64,000 nt of DNA from positions 1 through 64,000 of the forward strand of contig DATFMP010000084.1 of NCBI GenBank assembly GCA_035266845.1. Reading direction: 5' to 3'. Origin of the DNA: DATFMP01 sp035266845 (GTDB lineage: Bacteria > SAR324 > JACQKK01). This document shows, piece after piece, positions 42,597 to 51,547 of this stretch. A program made the position numbers and the translations under genes. A model generated the notes under the pieces. It made no database searches and was not told where the DNA came from. It was given only the letters and a program-made list of their open reading frames with translations. Every line of letters starts with the position of its first letter. Positions within the stretch are counted from its first letter, which is position 1.

Positions 42597-43907
42597 GTGA
42601 AACTGCTCTATCTGGACCTGGTCGGTGGCATCAGTGGCGACATGACCGTGGCCGCGCTGCTGGAACTGGGTGTGCCCCTGGAGCACCTGCGCGGCGCCCT
42701 GGCCCAAGTGGGGCTTGAGGGCATCGAGCTGAGCACGGAGCGTGCGGAGCGCCATCATCTGGCAGGCACGCGCTTCCTCGTGCGCGATGTCCACGGCGCC
42801 GTGCCCGACCAAGGGCATGCGCATGACGGGTCGCATGGCTCCGACGCGCACGGCCACGAGCGCGGCCCGTCTCACGCACATGACCCCGGTGCCGAACACG
42901 GGCACAGCCATCCGCATCGCGCGTACCGGGATATCCGCCGCATGCTGGAGGAGAGTCGCCTGCCGGAGGGCACGCGACGCCGGGCGCTGGCCGTCTTTGC
43001 CCGCCTGGCCGATGCGGAGGGCGCCGTGCACGGGGTACCTGCGGAGGCCGTGACCTTCCACGAGGTGGGGGCCTGGGACTCCATCGCGGACATCGTCTGC
43101 ACGGCCGCCGCGCTGGAGCACCTGGGCGTGGAGGAGGTGCTTTGCTCGCCGGTGCCCACGGGCAGCGGCAGCGTGGAGACCGCGCACGGGCGCATGCCCA
43201 TTCCCGCGCCCGCCACCCTGCTGTTGCTGCAGGGCTTCCCGGTGGAGCAGGGCGGGCCTGCCTATGAGCGCACGACGCCCACCGGTGCGGCCATCCTCGC
43301 GGCGCTGGCGCGGCCGGCGCCCGCGGAGCTCACCTACGTGCCGCTGCGGGTGGGCGTGGGCATCGGCGGCAAGGACTCCCCGGCCGTGCCCAACCTGATG
43401 CGGGCGGTGCTGGGCGAGCGGGGCGAGGTGGCGCCGGCGGACGCCGCCGAGACGATCGAATGTGCCGAGGCCAACCTCGATGACGCCAACCCGGAGTGGA
43501 TCGGCTACCTGATGGAGCGCCTGCTGGCCGCGGGAGCGCTGGACGTGGCGTTGATTCCGGCACACATGAAGAAGAACCGGCCGGGCACGCTGGTGCAGGT
43601 GCTCTATCCGCCGGCTCTGCGCGAGACGGTGCAAGGGTTGCTGTTCAGCGAGACCACCACGCTGGGCGTGCGCTACCGGCCGCTGCAGCGCGTGGCCCTG
43701 CCGCGCCGGAAGATCGAGGTGGCCACGCCCTGGGGCGTGGTGAGCGGCGTGGAGGCGCGGCACGCCGGCAAAGCCTACTTCTCCCCCGAATACGAGGCCT
43801 GCCGGCGTGTGGCCGAGGCAACCGGCGTCCCCCTGCGCGAGGTATATCGGGCGGCCCAGCAGGCATGGTACTCGGACGGGAGCCGCAACGAGGACAGAGA
43901 CGGCTAG
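42597..43907 (+). CDS. larC: LarC, nickel-pincer cofactor (NPN) nickel insertase, GTG start
   Basis: 436 residues from the GTG, beginning (M)KLLYLDLVGGISGDM. Family blocks include TFHEVGAWDSIADIVCTAAAL, CSPVPTGSGSVETAHGRMPIPAPAT, TPTGAAIL and ANLDDANPEWIGYLMERL. A His-rich loop (about residues 65-105, with more than a dozen His) looks like a nickel store, as in other LarC proteins. LarC1 and LarC2 are joined in one frame, not split by a frameshift as in Lactobacillus. LarC inserts nickel into the pyridinium bis-thiocarboxylate cofactor; no larB, larE or larA is visible here. Confidence 0.93.
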   Translation: MKLLYLDLVGGISGDMTVAALLELGVPLEHLRGALAQVGLEGIELSTERAERHHLAGTRFLVRDVHGAVPDQGHAHDGSHGSDAHGHERGPSHAHDPGAEHGHSHPHRAYRDIRRMLEESRLPEGTRRRALAVFARLADAEGAVHGVPAEAVTFHEVGAWDSIADIVCTAAALEHLGVEEVLCSPVPTGSGSVETAHGRMPIPAPATLLLLQGFPVEQGGPAYERTTPTGAAILAALARPAPAELTYVPLRVGVGIGGKDSPAVPNLMRAVLGERGEVAPADAAETIECAEANLDDANPEWIGYLMERLLAAGALDVALIPAHMKKNRPGTLVQVLYPPALRETVQGLLFSETTTLGVRYRPLQRVALPRRKIEVATPWGVVSGVEARHAGKAYFSPEYEACRRVAEATGVPLREVYRAAQQAWYSDGSRNEDRDG

Positions 43908-43950
43908 TTAGGCATGCGCCCAGTGCCGGCACAGGCGCCGCGAGCGAGGC

Positions 43951-44373
43951 TCAGTCGCCGGAGACGGCCGCGTTGCCGCGCTCCATCTCCTTCAGCAACA
44001 CCAGCAGGTGCTTGCCGTTGGTCACGTCATGGAAGCGGCAACGCACGCGGTAGCACACCTCCAGCAGGTCCGCGTTTGTCTCCTCCATCGCGCAGCCCAG
44101 CACCTTCACCTGGAAGGCCAATGTGCCGCGGAGGATCACCTGCAGCATATCGCCGGGGTGGAAGGTCCGATCGGACAGGAAGGCTATCCCGGACGCCGAT
44201 AGATCCACCACGCGCACCTCCGGCTCCACGCGCACGGCGACGTGGCCGCCGCACAGGCGTAACCGTGGCGTGGCGCGATGGTCCGGCCCGTCCGCGCGGA
44301 TCATGACGTCGCCTGCGGCGAGACCTTCCTCGAGGAGCCGTTGGTACTCCCGATCCAGATTCCACTGCCCCAT
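43951..44373 (-). CDS. PilZ-domain protein
   Basis: 140 residues. A PilZ-like beta-barrel spans about residues 35-125 (VAVRVEPEVRVVDLSASGIAFLSDRTFHPGDMLQVIL). The DLSASG motif matches the conserved (D/N)xSxxG of c-di-GMP-binding PilZ domains. The usual RxxxR motif is not clear before it (RATPRLRLCGGHV gives RxxxxxRL), so c-di-GMP binding is uncertain. Divergent from hslV. Confidence 0.82.
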   Translation of the reverse strand: MGQWNLDREYQRLLEEGLAAGDVMIRADGPDHRATPRLRLCGGHVAVRVEPEVRVVDLSASGIAFLSDRTFHPGDMLQVILRGTLAFQVKVLGCAMEETNADLLEVCYRVRCRFHDVTNGKHLLVLLKEMERGNAAVSGD

Positions 44374-44484
44374 TCCATGCCCCCTTGCATTCGCTATTTG
44401 TTCTGCGGGGAGTCCCCTCGGCCTCCTATCGACTCCGTATCAACAATCCGCCGGAATTGCACCGGTACCGGACCGTGTGGAGCG

Positions 44485-44529
44485 CGATAGCGCCGGGCGA
44501 GTTTACATCGCTCCGGGCCGGCGCTATCG
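44485..44529 (+). promoter_or_regulatory. 12-bp perfect inverted repeat in the hslV 5' region
   Basis: CGATAGCGCCGG (44485-44496) and CCGGCGCTATCG (44518-44529) are exact reverse complements; inside the loop GCGA and TCGC can add a smaller stem. It lies 113 bp before hslV. In E. coli a stem-loop in the hslVU leader is reported to stabilise the transcript, so a similar role is plausible. It could also be a terminator-like or operator element for the divergent PilZ gene. Confidence 0.5.
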
Positions 44530-44581
44530 TAGGGGGCGAGCCTGAACGCACCCGCCGGCCCTGCCATCCGCAAGGCCGATT

Positions 44582-44605
44582 CCCGTGGCACTCTGACGCC
44601 ACGGG
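44582..44605 (+). promoter_or_regulatory. Second hairpin in the hslV 5' region
   Basis: CCCGTGGC (44582-44589) and GCCACGGG (44598-44605) form a perfect 8-bp stem with an 8-nt loop, ending 36 bp before the GTG start of hslV. With the larger inverted repeat upstream it suggests a folded 5' leader. Confidence 0.45.
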
Positions 44606-44641
44606 GACGATCCACCGCTGGTGAACCCAGTAGGAACCTGA

Positions 44642-45178
44642 GTGACGCTCTTTCACGGAACGACCATCCTCTCCGTGCGCCGCGGCCACAACGTGGTTAT
44701 GGCCGGCGACGGGCAGGTGACCATGGGCCAGACCGTGATGAAGGCCAATGCCCGGAAGGTGCGCCGCACCTATCACGGGCGTGTGCTGGCCGGATTCGCG
44801 GGTGCCACGGCCGATGCCTTCACGCTGTTCGAGAAGTTCGACGCGAAGCTGGACGAATACGGCGGCAATCTGATGCGCGCTTCCGTCGAGCTGGCCAAGG
44901 AGTGGCGCACCAGCCGCATGCTGCGCAATCTGGAGGCACTGCTCACCGTCGCGGACGTGGACAGCTCTCTGATCATCTCCGGCAATGGCGACGTGATCGA
45001 GCCGGAGGAGGGCCTGATGGCCGTCGGTTCCGGCGGCATGTACGCGCTCGCCGCTGCGCGTGGCCTGCTCGCGCACACCCAGCTTCCGCCGCGCCAGGTG
45101 GCGGAGGAGGCGCTGCGCATCGCGTCGGGTATCGACGTCTACACCAATTCCAACCTCGTCATCGAAGAGTTGAGCTGA
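44642..45178 (+). CDS. hslV: HslV (ClpQ) ATP-dependent protease subunit, GTG start
   Basis: 178 residues. The catalytic Thr is residue 2 after the initiator (MTLFHGTTILSVRRGHNVVMAGDGQVTMGQ begins the protein; only Thr2 can be the N-terminal nucleophile), with Lys and Asp/Gly positions of the proteasome-beta fold following. TAGGAACC precedes the GTG. It forms the double hexameric protease chamber with HslU, which starts 8 bp later. Confidence 0.96.
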   Translation: MTLFHGTTILSVRRGHNVVMAGDGQVTMGQTVMKANARKVRRTYHGRVLAGFAGATADAFTLFEKFDAKLDEYGGNLMRASVELAKEWRTSRMLRNLEALLTVADVDSSLIISGNGDVIEPEEGLMAVGSGGMYALAAARGLLAHTQLPPRQVAEEALRIASGIDVYTNSNLVIEELS

Positions 45179-45186
45179 ACCGCCTC

Positions 45187-46542
45187 ATGTCCGCCCAGAC
45201 CGAGCCCACCAACCTTACCCCGCGCGAGATTGTCGAGGCGCTGGACCGCTACATCATCGGCCAGCACGAGGCCAAACGCAGCGTGGCTATCGCATTGCGC
45301 AACCGCTGGCGCCGGCAGCAGGTGCCAGAGGCCCTGCGCGACGAGATTCTGCCCAAGAATATCACCATGATCGGGCCCACCGGCGTGGGCAAGACGGAGA
45401 TCGCACGGCGCATGGCCCGGCTCACCGGGGCGCCGTTCGTGAAGGTGGAGGCCTCCAAGTTCACGGAGGTAGGCTATGTAGGGCGCGACGTGGAGTCCAT
45501 CATCCGTGACCTCACCGAGGTGGGAATCGCCATGGTGCGCAAGGAGCAGATGGAGCAGGTGCAGGACGCCGCCCGCCTGCATGCCGAGGATCGCCTGCTG
45601 GAGATCCTGGTGCCTTCGGTGAATCCGACCCCTGGCTCCACCGCGGCCGCCGAGAACGCCTCCGGCACACGGGAGAAGTTCCGCGCCAAGCTGCGTGCGG
45701 GCGAGCTGGACGAAAAGCCGGTGGATGTGGATGTGGCCGAGCGCGGCGGGGGACCCATGATCGAGTTCATGCCGCTCTCGGGTATGGAGAGCATGGACAT
45801 GAACCTGAAGGACATGCTCTCCAGCATGATGCCCAAGGGCAAGAAACGTCGCCGCATGCCGGTGAGGGAAGCCCTGGATATCCTGCAGCAGGAGGAGGCC
45901 GAACGCCTGATCGATATGGACGAGGTCTCGCGGGTCGCCATCCAGAGCGTGGAGCAGAATGGGATCGTGTTCCTGGACGAGATTGACAAGATCGCCGGTC
46001 GCAGCCAAACCAACGGGCCGGACGTCTCCCGTGAGGGCGTGCAGCGCGACCTGCTGCCCATCGTAGAGGGCTCCACCGTGAACACCAAGCACGGGCCCGT
46101 GCGCACCGATCACATCCTGTTCATCGCCGCGGGCGCCTTCCACGTTTCCAAGCCGGCGGACCTGATTCCGGAGTTGCAGGGGCGCTTCCCGATCCGCGTG
46201 GAGCTGAAGCCGCTGAGCAAAGAGGACTTTGTGCGCATCCTGACGGAGCCGGACAACGCGTTGATCAAGCAGTACACCGAACTGCTGCACACAGAGGACG
46301 TGACGCTGGACTTCACGCCGGAGTCTATCCAGGAGCTGGCAGCCATCGCCTACCAGGTGAACGCGCAGAACGAGAACATCGGCGCGCGGCGCCTGCACAC
46401 GATTCTGGAGAAGACGCTGGAGGATGTGAGCTTCGAGGCACCCAACCTGAAAGGCCAGACCATCACCATCACGCCCGACTACATCCGCAAGCAGCTTGGC
46501 ACCATCCTGGCCGACCAGGATCTCTCCCGCTACATCCTCTAG
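45187..46542 (+). CDS. hslU: HslU (ClpY) AAA+ unfoldase
   Basis: 451 residues from ATG 45187. Walker A GPTGVGKTEIARRMA, pore-loop GYVGRD, the I-domain (about residues 110-230) and Walker B GIVFLDEIDKIA are present, as is the C-terminal SYIL-type tail (DLSRYIL) that docks into HslV. The frame continues upstream inside hslV but without similarity. Its stop codon overlaps that of the convergent amidase gene. Confidence 0.96.
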   Translation: MSAQTEPTNLTPREIVEALDRYIIGQHEAKRSVAIALRNRWRRQQVPEALRDEILPKNITMIGPTGVGKTEIARRMARLTGAPFVKVEASKFTEVGYVGRDVESIIRDLTEVGIAMVRKEQMEQVQDAARLHAEDRLLEILVPSVNPTPGSTAAAENASGTREKFRAKLRAGELDEKPVDVDVAERGGGPMIEFMPLSGMESMDMNLKDMLSSMMPKGKKRRRMPVREALDILQQEEAERLIDMDEVSRVAIQSVEQNGIVFLDEIDKIAGRSQTNGPDVSREGVQRDLLPIVEGSTVNTKHGPVRTDHILFIAAGAFHVSKPADLIPELQGRFPIRVELKPLSKEDFVRILTEPDNALIKQYTELLHTEDVTLDFTPESIQELAAIAYQVNAQNENIGARRLHTILEKTLEDVSFEAPNLKGQTITITPDYIRKQLGTILADQDLSRYIL

Positions 46543-48008
46543 GCGCCGGTTGCCGCCGATCCGCCCTGGCCACCTTGCCCCACGCCCAGCGGGGGGCGGT
46601 GCCCGGCCCAGGGCCGCGCCTGCTCCAGTTGGCCTGCCAGACGGAACAGCACGGCCTCCCGCCCGAAGCCGGCCATGAAGTGCACGCCGATGGGCAGGCC
46701 CTCCGCATTCCAGTGCAGCGGCACGGACATGGCTGGCTGACCGGTCACGTTGGCCAGCAGCGTGAAGTGGGAGTACTCGCCCTGGCGTTCGGGCGAGCGT
46801 TGTGGCTCCGCCGGGTCGTGGTCGAAGTAGCCCAGCGGCATGGGCGGTTGGCGCAGCGTGGGGGTCAGCCACAGATCGTAGCCGGCGCAGAAGGCGGCGA
46901 TCTCCCGTGCCAGGCGCTGCAGGTCCTGCAGGGCCAGCAGATAGTCCGCGGGGGTGCGCCGGTTGTGTACCTCGTAGCCCCGCCAGGTGGCCGGCTCGAA
47001 GTTCGCCTCGCGCGGCTCCCTGCCGGTGCGGCGTGCCCAGTCGCGGATGGCCCAGCCTAGCATGGCCGTCCACACGTGCCCGAAGCGGCGCACCAGCAAC
47101 TCGGCGTCCAGCCGTGGGGCCGCCTCGCTCACCTCGTGGCCGAGTTCCTCGCAGAGCCGGGCTGCCTCCTTCACGGCGGCCACGCAGTCGGCATGCACTG
47201 GCAGCCCCGTCACGGGCGCCGTGGAGAATGCAATGCGCAGCCGGCCCGGCGCCGTGCGTGCCTCCTCCGAATAGGGCTGCGCGGGCGGGGAAATCACGTA
47301 GGGGTCACCCCGCAGCGGGCCGGCCGTGGCGTCCAGCAGCGCGGCGCTATCCCGCACGGAGCGCGTCACCGCGTGCTCGCAGATCAGGCCGCCGGCGAGA
47401 TCGCCATAGTCCGGGCCCAGCGGATTGCGGCCGCGTGTGGGCTTGAGCCCGAACAGGCCGCAGCAGGAGGCCGGGATGCGGATGGAGCCTCCACCGTCGT
47501 TGGCGTGCGCCATGGGTACCAGCCCTGCGGCCACCGCCGCGGCGGAGCCGCCGCTGGATCCGCCTGTCGTGAGGGCCGGATTCCACGGGTTGTGGGTCGC
47601 GCCGAAGCGCCGTGGTTCCGTGGTGGGCAGCAGGGCCAGCTCGGGCGTGTTGGTCTTGCCCAGCACGATCAGCCCCGCGCGCTCGAAGCGGGCGGCCAAC
47701 TCTGAATCATGGGGCGAGACGTAGCCATCCAGGAAGGCCGTGCCCTCGTTGAGCGGCGTGCCGGCCAGTTCCGCCAGCAGATCCTTGAGCAGGAATGGCA
47801 CCCCGGCGAAGGGGCCGCTCAGGAGGCCTGCGGCTTTGCCGCGCGCGCGCTCGTAAAGCGGCGCGATCACGGCGTTGAGCGCGGGGTTGTGCTGTTCAAT
47901 GGCCGCGACGGCCGCGTCGGTCACCTCCGGGGCGGACAGCTCCCGGTGCGCGATTCGCGCGGCCAGTTCCGTCGCGTCCAGCCAAGCCAGCTCACTCCAT
48001 GGGGTCAT
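46539..48008 (-). CDS. Amidase-signature family amidase
   Basis: 489 residues from ATG 48008. The Ser-cisSer-Lys triad is present: Lys in GVPFLLKDLLAE, the two Ser residues in TTGGSSGGSAAAVAAG and in NDGGGSIRIPA. It hydrolyses an amide, possibly of an amino acid or aryl acylamide; GatA is unlikely because gatB and gatC are not near. The next gene upstream on the same strand is an acyl-D-amino-acid deacylase (40-bp gap), so a shared substrate class is possible. 38 upstream codons were excluded. Confidence 0.9.
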   Translation of the reverse strand: MTPWSELAWLDATELAARIAHRELSAPEVTDAAVAAIEQHNPALNAVIAPLYERARGKAAGLLSGPFAGVPFLLKDLLAELAGTPLNEGTAFLDGYVSPHDSELAARFERAGLIVLGKTNTPELALLPTTEPRRFGATHNPWNPALTTGGSSGGSAAAVAAGLVPMAHANDGGGSIRIPASCCGLFGLKPTRGRNPLGPDYGDLAGGLICEHAVTRSVRDSAALLDATAGPLRGDPYVISPPAQPYSEEARTAPGRLRIAFSTAPVTGLPVHADCVAAVKEAARLCEELGHEVSEAAPRLDAELLVRRFGHVWTAMLGWAIRDWARRTGREPREANFEPATWRGYEVHNRRTPADYLLALQDLQRLAREIAAFCAGYDLWLTPTLRQPPMPLGYFDHDPAEPQRSPERQGEYSHFTLLANVTGQPAMSVPLHWNAEGLPIGVHFMAGFGREAVLFRLAGQLEQARPWAGHRPPLGVGQGGQGGSAATGA

Positions 48009-48048
48009 GCACGGGTCTCCTCTTTGTGGCTTTGTGGCGGTCGCGGCC

Positions 48049-49638
48049 TCAGTGGTTCTTGCGCAGCACACGGCCCGGCGTATCGCCCGTGGCACGGCCG
48101 TTTCGCACGACGCGTGTGCCATTGACGATCACCGTGTCGATGCCCTGTGGTGGCTGGAACGGATCCAGGTAGTCCGCGCGGTCCAGGATGCTTGCGGGGT
48201 CGAACACGACCAGATCCGCCGCCAGCCCTGTCTGCACGCGGCCGCGATCGCGCAGGCCCATGATGTCCGCGCAGAGCGAGGTCATCTTGCGCACGGCTTC
48301 GGGCAGGCTCAGCACGCCCTCGTCCCGCGCGTAGCGACCCACCACGCGGGGAAAGGTGCCGAAGTAGCGGGGGTGGGGCCGGCCCTCGCGCAGGTGACCC
48401 GGGCGCCCGAAGTAGATGCCGTCCGAGCCGATGGCCACCTGGCCGTGGGCCATGATGCGGCGCACGTCGCCCTCGTCCATCAGGAAGTATACGGCCAGCG
48501 TCTTGGCACGGTCGGCAATGAGCAGATCCATCATGGCGTCCACGGGCTCCTGCCCTTCACGGCGGCCCAGCTCCTCCAGGCTCAGGCCGGCCGCCTCCGG
48601 CCGCGTGGGCGATTCGGCGATCATCACCTGATCCCAGCTGGACATGCGCATGAAGTGCCGGGCCATGTCCCGCAGCACCTCGCTCCGGATGCGGGCGCGC
48701 GTGGGGGTGTCACGCAGGCGCTCGACCAGCGTCTCGCTCCCACCCACGTAGGTCCAGGGCGGCAGGATCACCTTGAGGCCCGTGCTGCCTGCGTTGTAGG
48801 GATACTGATCGCAGTGCAGCTTCACGCCGCGGGCCCGCGCGTTGTCCAGGAACGCGAGCAGTTCCGGTGCGCGGCCGAAGTTGTGCGCGCCGCCCACCTT
48901 GAGGTGGGAGATCTGCACATGGGCGCCCGAGTGCTCGCCCACCGCCACGTTCTCCGCCAGCGAATCCAGCACGCCATCGGCCTCGTCGCGCATGTGCACG
49001 AAGTAGCCGCCCTCGTGGGCAGCAGCCACGCGGGCCAACTCCACTAGCTCGTCGGTGTCCGCATAGCAGGCGGGGGGATAGATGAGGCCCGTGGAGAAGC
49101 CGAAGGCCCCCGCCACCATGGCCTCGGCCACCAGCGCGCGCATGTGCTCCAGCTCGGTGGCGGTGGGTGGGCGATCCTCCACGCCCATCGCCCCGCAGCG
49201 CACCGTGGTGTGCCCCACCAGCGGTGCCATGTTCAGCCCCAGCGGCGGCAGGCGTTCCAGAAACTCGGCAAAGCTGTGCCAGGCGAAGTCCAGGCCGGAA
49301 TCCACGAACGAGACGTTCTCGCGGAACAACTGCTCGCGTCCCGGCACCATCGGTGCCGGGGAGAAGCCGCAGTTGCCCGTGACCTCCGTGGTAACGCCCT
49401 GCTCGGTCTTGCCTGCGGCCATCGGATTCACGGGCAGGTTGAAGTCCGAGTGCGTGTGGATATCGATGAAGCCCGGCGCCACGACGCGGCCCTCCGCCTC
49501 CACCAAGGTACCCGCGCGCTCGCCGGCGAGGTCGCCGACCTCTGCGATGCGTCCGTCGCGCACCCCCACGTCCGCACGGAAGCCGGGGCTGCCCGTGCCG
49601 TCAATCACCTCGCCCCCACGGATGAGCAGATCGAACAT
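48049..49638 (-). CDS. N-acyl-D-amino-acid deacylase (D-aminoacylase family amidohydrolase)
   Basis: 529 residues from MFDLLIRGGEVIDGTG. Metal-binding HxH in IDIHTHSDF, the metal-bridging Cys in EVTGNCGFSPAP, a His in HMRDEADG and ISHLK, and Asp in IGSDGIYF match D-aminoacylase and related enzymes. It frees D-amino acids from N-acyl forms; D-aspartate, D-glutamate or broad specificity cannot be told. It is followed by an amidase on the same strand. Confidence 0.9.
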   Translation of the reverse strand: MFDLLIRGGEVIDGTGSPGFRADVGVRDGRIAEVGDLAGERAGTLVEAEGRVVAPGFIDIHTHSDFNLPVNPMAAGKTEQGVTTEVTGNCGFSPAPMVPGREQLFRENVSFVDSGLDFAWHSFAEFLERLPPLGLNMAPLVGHTTVRCGAMGVEDRPPTATELEHMRALVAEAMVAGAFGFSTGLIYPPACYADTDELVELARVAAAHEGGYFVHMRDEADGVLDSLAENVAVGEHSGAHVQISHLKVGGAHNFGRAPELLAFLDNARARGVKLHCDQYPYNAGSTGLKVILPPWTYVGGSETLVERLRDTPTRARIRSEVLRDMARHFMRMSSWDQVMIAESPTRPEAAGLSLEELGRREGQEPVDAMMDLLIADRAKTLAVYFLMDEGDVRRIMAHGQVAIGSDGIYFGRPGHLREGRPHPRYFGTFPRVVGRYARDEGVLSLPEAVRKMTSLCADIMGLRDRGRVQTGLAADLVVFDPASILDRADYLDPFQPPQGIDTVIVNGTRVVRNGRATGDTPGRVLRKNH

Positions 49639-49820
49639 CGCTGCGGCCTCCTGATGGGCTGCATGCCCCCCCGGGCCGAACGAAACGCGCGGCGAACGCA
49701 GGGTGGGCATCGGGTCTGACCTGTGGCAATACTAGGCCCACGGAGGGCGGGGCGGCAACCGCATCGCCCGCTCCGCGGAGCCTCCGCACGATTCCGCACC
49801 CGCACGCACCGACGCCGACC

Positions 49821-50693
49821 ATGAGCGCTGACTCTCACGCCGACCGCCGCCTGCTTGCCACGCTGGAGCGCGAGCTGGAGGCGCTGGAGCGCAGCGGCGT
49901 GCGCTGGCTCAGCGTTGCGCCCGATCCCACGGCCGCCGCGCCGGTCGAGCGATCAGCCTACCGGCCGCCGGAGGCGTCCGAGGCAGCCGCCCCAGCGCGC
50001 GCTGCGGCGGCCCCGCCGAAAAACGATAAGCCCACGCTGGGCGAGCCACAAGTACCGATGGCGTCGCGACCTTCCGAGTCGCCGCCGCAGCCGGCGGTCG
50101 CGGGTGACCCCGGCGAGGCATCGCCACATCCATCCGCACTGGACACGCTGGAGTCGCTGCGGTTCCAGTACCGCGATTGCCAGAACTGCAAGCTGGGCGG
50201 TTCGCGCACGCACCTGGTGTTCGGCGTGGGCAGCGACCGGCCGCGCCTGATGTTTATCGGCGAGGGCCCGGGCGCAGACGAGGACGAGCAGGGCTTGCCC
50301 TTCGTGGGCCGGGCGGGCAAGCTGCTCACGGGGCTGATCGAAGCGATGGGGCTGGTGCGCGACGACGTGTACATTACGAACGTCGTCAAGTGCCGACCGC
50401 CCGGCAACCGCAATCCGGAGCCGGACGAGGTGGCGAGCTGCCGACCCATTTTGCAGCGGCAGATCGAGCTGCTGAACCCGCGGCTGATCGTGACCCTGGG
50501 CAATGTGCCCCTGAAGGTGCTCAGGCCGGAGGCCGGGGGCATCACCCGTGAGCGCGGCAGGCCCTTCACCTACCAACGGTGGCAAGTGCTGCCCACGTTT
50601 CATCCCTCATACCTGCTGCGCAATCCGTCGGCGATCGAGACCTGTTGGCCGGACTTCCGCAAGGCGCTGCAAATGGCGTATGTGGAGGAGTGA
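49821..50693 (+). CDS. Family 4 uracil-DNA glycosylase (Fe-S type)
   Basis: 290 residues. Cys residues of the [4Fe-4S] cluster lie in RDCQNCKLG, in VVKCRPPGNRNP and in ASCRPIL. Motif A is GEGPGADEDEQGLPFVGRAG and motif B is LPTFHPSYLLRNP. This is the UdgA/phage-SPO1-polymerase-like family 4 enzyme that removes uracil from DNA. The first 110 residues are an Ala/Pro-rich extension preceded by a charged helix, a layout seen in many bacterial members. Divergent from the deacylase gene. Confidence 0.92.
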   Translation: MSADSHADRRLLATLERELEALERSGVRWLSVAPDPTAAAPVERSAYRPPEASEAAAPARAAAAPPKNDKPTLGEPQVPMASRPSESPPQPAVAGDPGEASPHPSALDTLESLRFQYRDCQNCKLGGSRTHLVFGVGSDRPRLMFIGEGPGADEDEQGLPFVGRAGKLLTGLIEAMGLVRDDVYITNVVKCRPPGNRNPEPDEVASCRPILQRQIELLNPRLIVTLGNVPLKVLRPEAGGITRERGRPFTYQRWQVLPTFHPSYLLRNPSAIETCWPDFRKALQMAYVEE

Positions 50694-51547
50694 CAGGCGG
50701 CAGCCGGCGGCGGACGCCGCACGGCCGGGGCGCCACCCGAAAAAAATGGCCACAGGCTTGCATTTATGAGGGAGGATGTGAAAGATGGAGTCGAACCTTC
50801 GGGGGTAGTCTGCTCCATCAGGCAAGAGGCCGCGCATCGGTGCGCTGGGAAGGCGTTCCAGACCATCGTTGCGATAAGGGACAGGGACGTGTGACACCTC
50901 GAATGAGTCCTGCATCCAGAGCGTTCCCGTCACGAGGGCGGTCCGTCGCCGGCGCGATTCGGCAGGGGAAGGCGGTCATGGCCACGGGAAGCGCTGCATA
51001 CTGCGGCATCTTCTTGCGTCTGCACATCCACGGAAAACTACGTCTCGGGTTGCCGGCCATGGGCCGGTATCGTGTCGCAGGGGGCCGGCCTTATCGTGCC
51101 GGCCAATGGAGTCACCGTGCAGACGCGCGGGATTTCAGATGTCGTCCTCCTACGGGGTTTCCCGAAGCCCCGCCGACTTACCTGTTATCCTGCGTGTCTG
51201 TGCGGTGTTCCATCACGTCGGGCCCTGTCGACTGATCCCAGCCACCCCCGATTCCTTCGGTATCCCAGCCTCCATCGCCCGCCCCCGCGAGCGAGGTGCT
51301 GACGGTTCCCCACGTCGTTACCTGGATTTTCGAAAACTGCTGGTAGGTATTGCCACACGGGCTTGCACACACCTCGTCTGCCAACCCGCGCACGACGCCG
51401 TGCACCCGGCACCACAGTTGGGCGGGGCCGAACCTGATGCGGAGGCACTCGTGCCCCGGACGCGCCCGTCCGGGAGCGTCGGATGTCGCCACCTTGGAAG
51501 GTTGCCTGGAGAGTTCGCTGTTGGGTGGGACTACAGCGGCATCGAGG
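50694..51547. other. 854-bp intergenic region with RNA-like structure, no recognised gene
   Basis: Frames here are short, overlap each other and match nothing I know. Notable elements: a 7-bp repeat GATGGAG...CTCCATC (50785-50791 and 50814-50820 region) enclosing a tRNA T-loop-like word on the minus strand (GGTTCGACTCC), a T7 run on the minus strand at about 50741-50747, a GCGCA/TGCGC hairpin near 50832-50845, and a perfect 8-bp hairpin CCCGGACG-CGCC-CGTCCGGG (51455-51474). I could not complete a tRNA, tmRNA, SRP or RNase P fold. Confidence 0.4.

Noticed and set aside
45139..47073. A 644-codon minus-strand frame over hslVU and the amidase
   Set aside because: It is antisense to three well-supported genes and has shadow-frame composition.
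50760..50860. A tRNA gene (possibly selC) on the minus strand
   Set aside because: The T-loop word is good, but the T-stem has a mismatch, no 7- or 8-bp acceptor partner is found upstream and no CTTCAAA-type anticodon loop is present. Kept as a finding, not as a feature.
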